Assembly (NCBI RefSeq): GCF_000331515.1
Contig: NZ_AMZO01000020.1
Location: 203,946-267,945, forward strand
Reading direction: 5' to 3'
Length of the DNA stretch: 64,000 bases
Origin: Photobacterium marinum
GTDB taxonomy: Bacteria > Pseudomonadota > Gammaproteobacteria > Enterobacterales > Vibrionaceae
The notes under the pieces were generated by a model. That model worked only from the letters and a program-made list of their open reading frames with translations, ran no database searches and was not told where the DNA came from. Below, one piece after another: positions 63,248-64,000 of the stretch. Each line of letters opens with the position of its first letter. The first letter of the stretch is position 1. The translations under genes and the position numbers were made by a program.

Positions 63248-63276
63248 ATTTTATGTGCAAGCAGCCTTCTTTTCAA
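63248..63276 (-). promoter_or_regulatory. selC promoter
   Basis: TTGAAA (plus 63271-63276) and TAAAAT (plus 63248-63253) with a 17-base spacer on the minus strand; transcription would start ~10 bases before the tRNA. Confidence 0.8.
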
Positions 63277-63352
63277 TACTTTCCTCATAAAAGAATCGAA
63301 TTATTTATTAAATAAATCAGTTGATTAACCTATCCTGCATCAATATAAAACG

Positions 63353-63384
63353 AGCCTGTTACTCAAGCAAAAAACAGGCTTTAT
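63353..63384. terminator. hairpin upstream of selC, possible terminator for selB
   Basis: Perfect 8-bp AGCCTGTT / AACAGGCT with a 12-base A-rich loop, followed on the plus strand by TTTATAC. It is the first terminator-like structure met by a transcript leaving selB. Confidence 0.5.
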
Positions 63385-63734
63385 ACTTGAATTCAGCATG
63401 TTACTTTTCCTCCTCTTCGGCTTATCAAGCTTAGCCATTCTGATCGAACCATTCCTCAGGAAAACACAGCCCATAAGCTCAGATTTAGCGACCGCTTTGA
63501 AGCCTCATTATCAGCTCAATCACGTACAACTTTATTACCCATGATGAGCTAAAAGCTGAACGCTTTTTCATTTATTACTTTTCCCTCTACTTTTACCACA
63601 ATAAGTATCTGATTTTTAATGATTTTATTTCTGTACAGCTTTTTTCCCACTATATTCTAAAAGCTAAAAGAGCTGTACATGCTTTCATTTTTCTACTTAT
63701 CACGCTAACAACAACCTACTTAATCACATGAAAG
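63385..63734. other. AT-rich stretch right of selC
   Basis: About 350 bases with no supported gene apart from the doubtful 48-codon frame. The base composition is low in G+C compared with the operons to the left. Confidence 0.5.
63398..63544 (+). CDS. possible small membrane peptide, weakly supported
   Basis: 48 codons from an ATG, with a hydrophobic N-terminus (LLFLLFGLSSLAILIEPFL) that could span a membrane. No ribosome-binding site is seen and nothing is known to match. It may well be chance. Confidence 0.15.
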   Translation: MLLFLLFGLSSLAILIEPFLRKTQPISSDLATALKPHYQLNHVQLYYP

Positions 63735-64000
63735 TAGGGAAAAAATGCGAAGAGAAACAAGTCGACAGTCGGAGTCGGCCTTTTGGGCACGACAAGAAAA
63801 TAAAGGGCTTTCTGGAAAGCTGGGGACAAATAAAAAAGGGTTAGAGCAGCAGGCGAAACGGCCGGACTTGCGTTCAATTAGACGCGCAGTCTGGGCTTCT
63901 TAATAAGTGGCGGAGCGGCCGGGCTGGCGCTCCAGCGGGACTCATTCGGCCGAAGGACGAACACAAGTCTCCAAATACAAAAAAGCCCAAGTCTTTCGAC
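63735..64000. other. GC-rich palindrome-dense segment at the right edge
   Basis: It contains AGAC-GCGCA-GTCT (near 63881-63893), GGAGCG / CGCTCC (63912-63917 / 63928-63933), TTCGGCCGAA (63945-63954) and recurring AAGTCT/AGTCT words. Both strands are open without stops near the edge (minus from 64000 to 63878; plus from a GTG at 63907). It looks like a structured or dispersed repeat cut by the window end. Confidence 0.4.
63745..63903 (+). CDS. 52-codon open frame of unknown function
   Basis: ATG with GTAGGG six bases upstream. The peptide is basic and rich in Arg, Lys, Gln and Ser, beginning MRRETSRQSESAFWARQENK. It is not recognised, and an open frame on the opposite strand overlaps its end, so this may be part of a non-coding repeat. 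Confidence 0.2.
   Translation: MRRETSRQSESAFWARQENKGLSGKLGTNKKGLEQQAKRPDLRSIRRAVWAS

Noticed and set aside
63060..63290. 76-codon plus-strand frame with repeated Arg-Glu-Lys motif
   Set aside because: It is created by translating the AAGAG repeat and runs into the antisense of tRNA-Sec; no homology or ribosome-binding site.
63135..64000. Genomic island integrated at tRNA-Sec
   Set aside because: No integrase is present, no copy of the tRNA 3' end was found elsewhere in the window, and the 3' side of the tRNA is occupied by selB.

Overview
The window is chromosomal DNA from a marine gammaproteobacterium of the Vibrionaceae. The gene orders (ndk-rlmN-pilW, isc-hsc-fdx, tgt-yajC-secD-secF, phoB-phoR-pstS / ppx-ppk / pst) and protein sequences point to a Photobacterium- or Grimontia-like genome; the genus is inferred from sequence similarity recalled from memory, not from a search. 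Nearly all of it is core metabolism in compact operons on both strands. There is one tRNA gene (tRNA-Sec), no rRNA, no CRISPR array and no recognisable transposase or integrase.

Layout. 1-5.1 kb, minus strand: the 5' part of pilW, rlmN, ndk and two tandem M17 aminopeptidase genes of the PepB type. 5.4-12.1 kb, minus: the iron-sulfur cluster operon iscR-iscS-iscU-iscA-hscB-hscA-fdx, iscX set apart by a hairpin-rich gap, and trmJ upstream of iscR. The iscR promoter carries two abutting type 1 IscR sites. 12.3-14 kb, plus: suhB and a leucine-rich-repeat lipoprotein. 14-19.6 kb, minus: queA, tgt, yajC, secD, secF (queuosine tRNA modification plus protein export). 19.7-22.1 kb: a secreted trypsin-like protease with a probable GlyGly-CTERM tail, a CBS-pair protein and acpH. 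22.3-25.4 kb, minus: the glyoxylate shunt genes aceB and aceA. 26-29.5 kb: oxyR divergent from a 2-Cys peroxiredoxin gene, then cutC and ppk2.

29.5-42.7 kb is a phosphate/polyphosphate island: pstC-pstA-pstB-phoU, a GcvR-like ACT protein, ppk1-ppx, a PstS-type binding protein and phoB-phoR. Pho-box-like sites precede both phoB and pstC. PstA and PstC are far longer than the E. coli proteins because of extracytoplasmic insertions. 42.9-52.9 kb: sbcD-sbcC, rdgC, trhP(yegQ)-yfhL, mepA and an orphan SorC-family regulator.

53.2-63.3 kb is a nearly self-contained selenocysteine/formate dehydrogenase locus. It has fdhD divergent from fdoG-fdoH-fdoI, then fdhE-selA-selB and, convergent with selB, the tRNA-Sec gene selC. 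fdoG contains an in-frame TGA followed at once by a clear bacterial SECIS hairpin. The cluster therefore carries the selenoprotein, its partner subunits, its maturation factors (FdhD, FdhE) and three of the four Sec-incorporation components; only selD is missing. Ten perfect copies of AAGAG start at the selB stop codon and end four bases before the 3' end of selC. The last ~270 bases are GC-rich, palindromic and unidentified.
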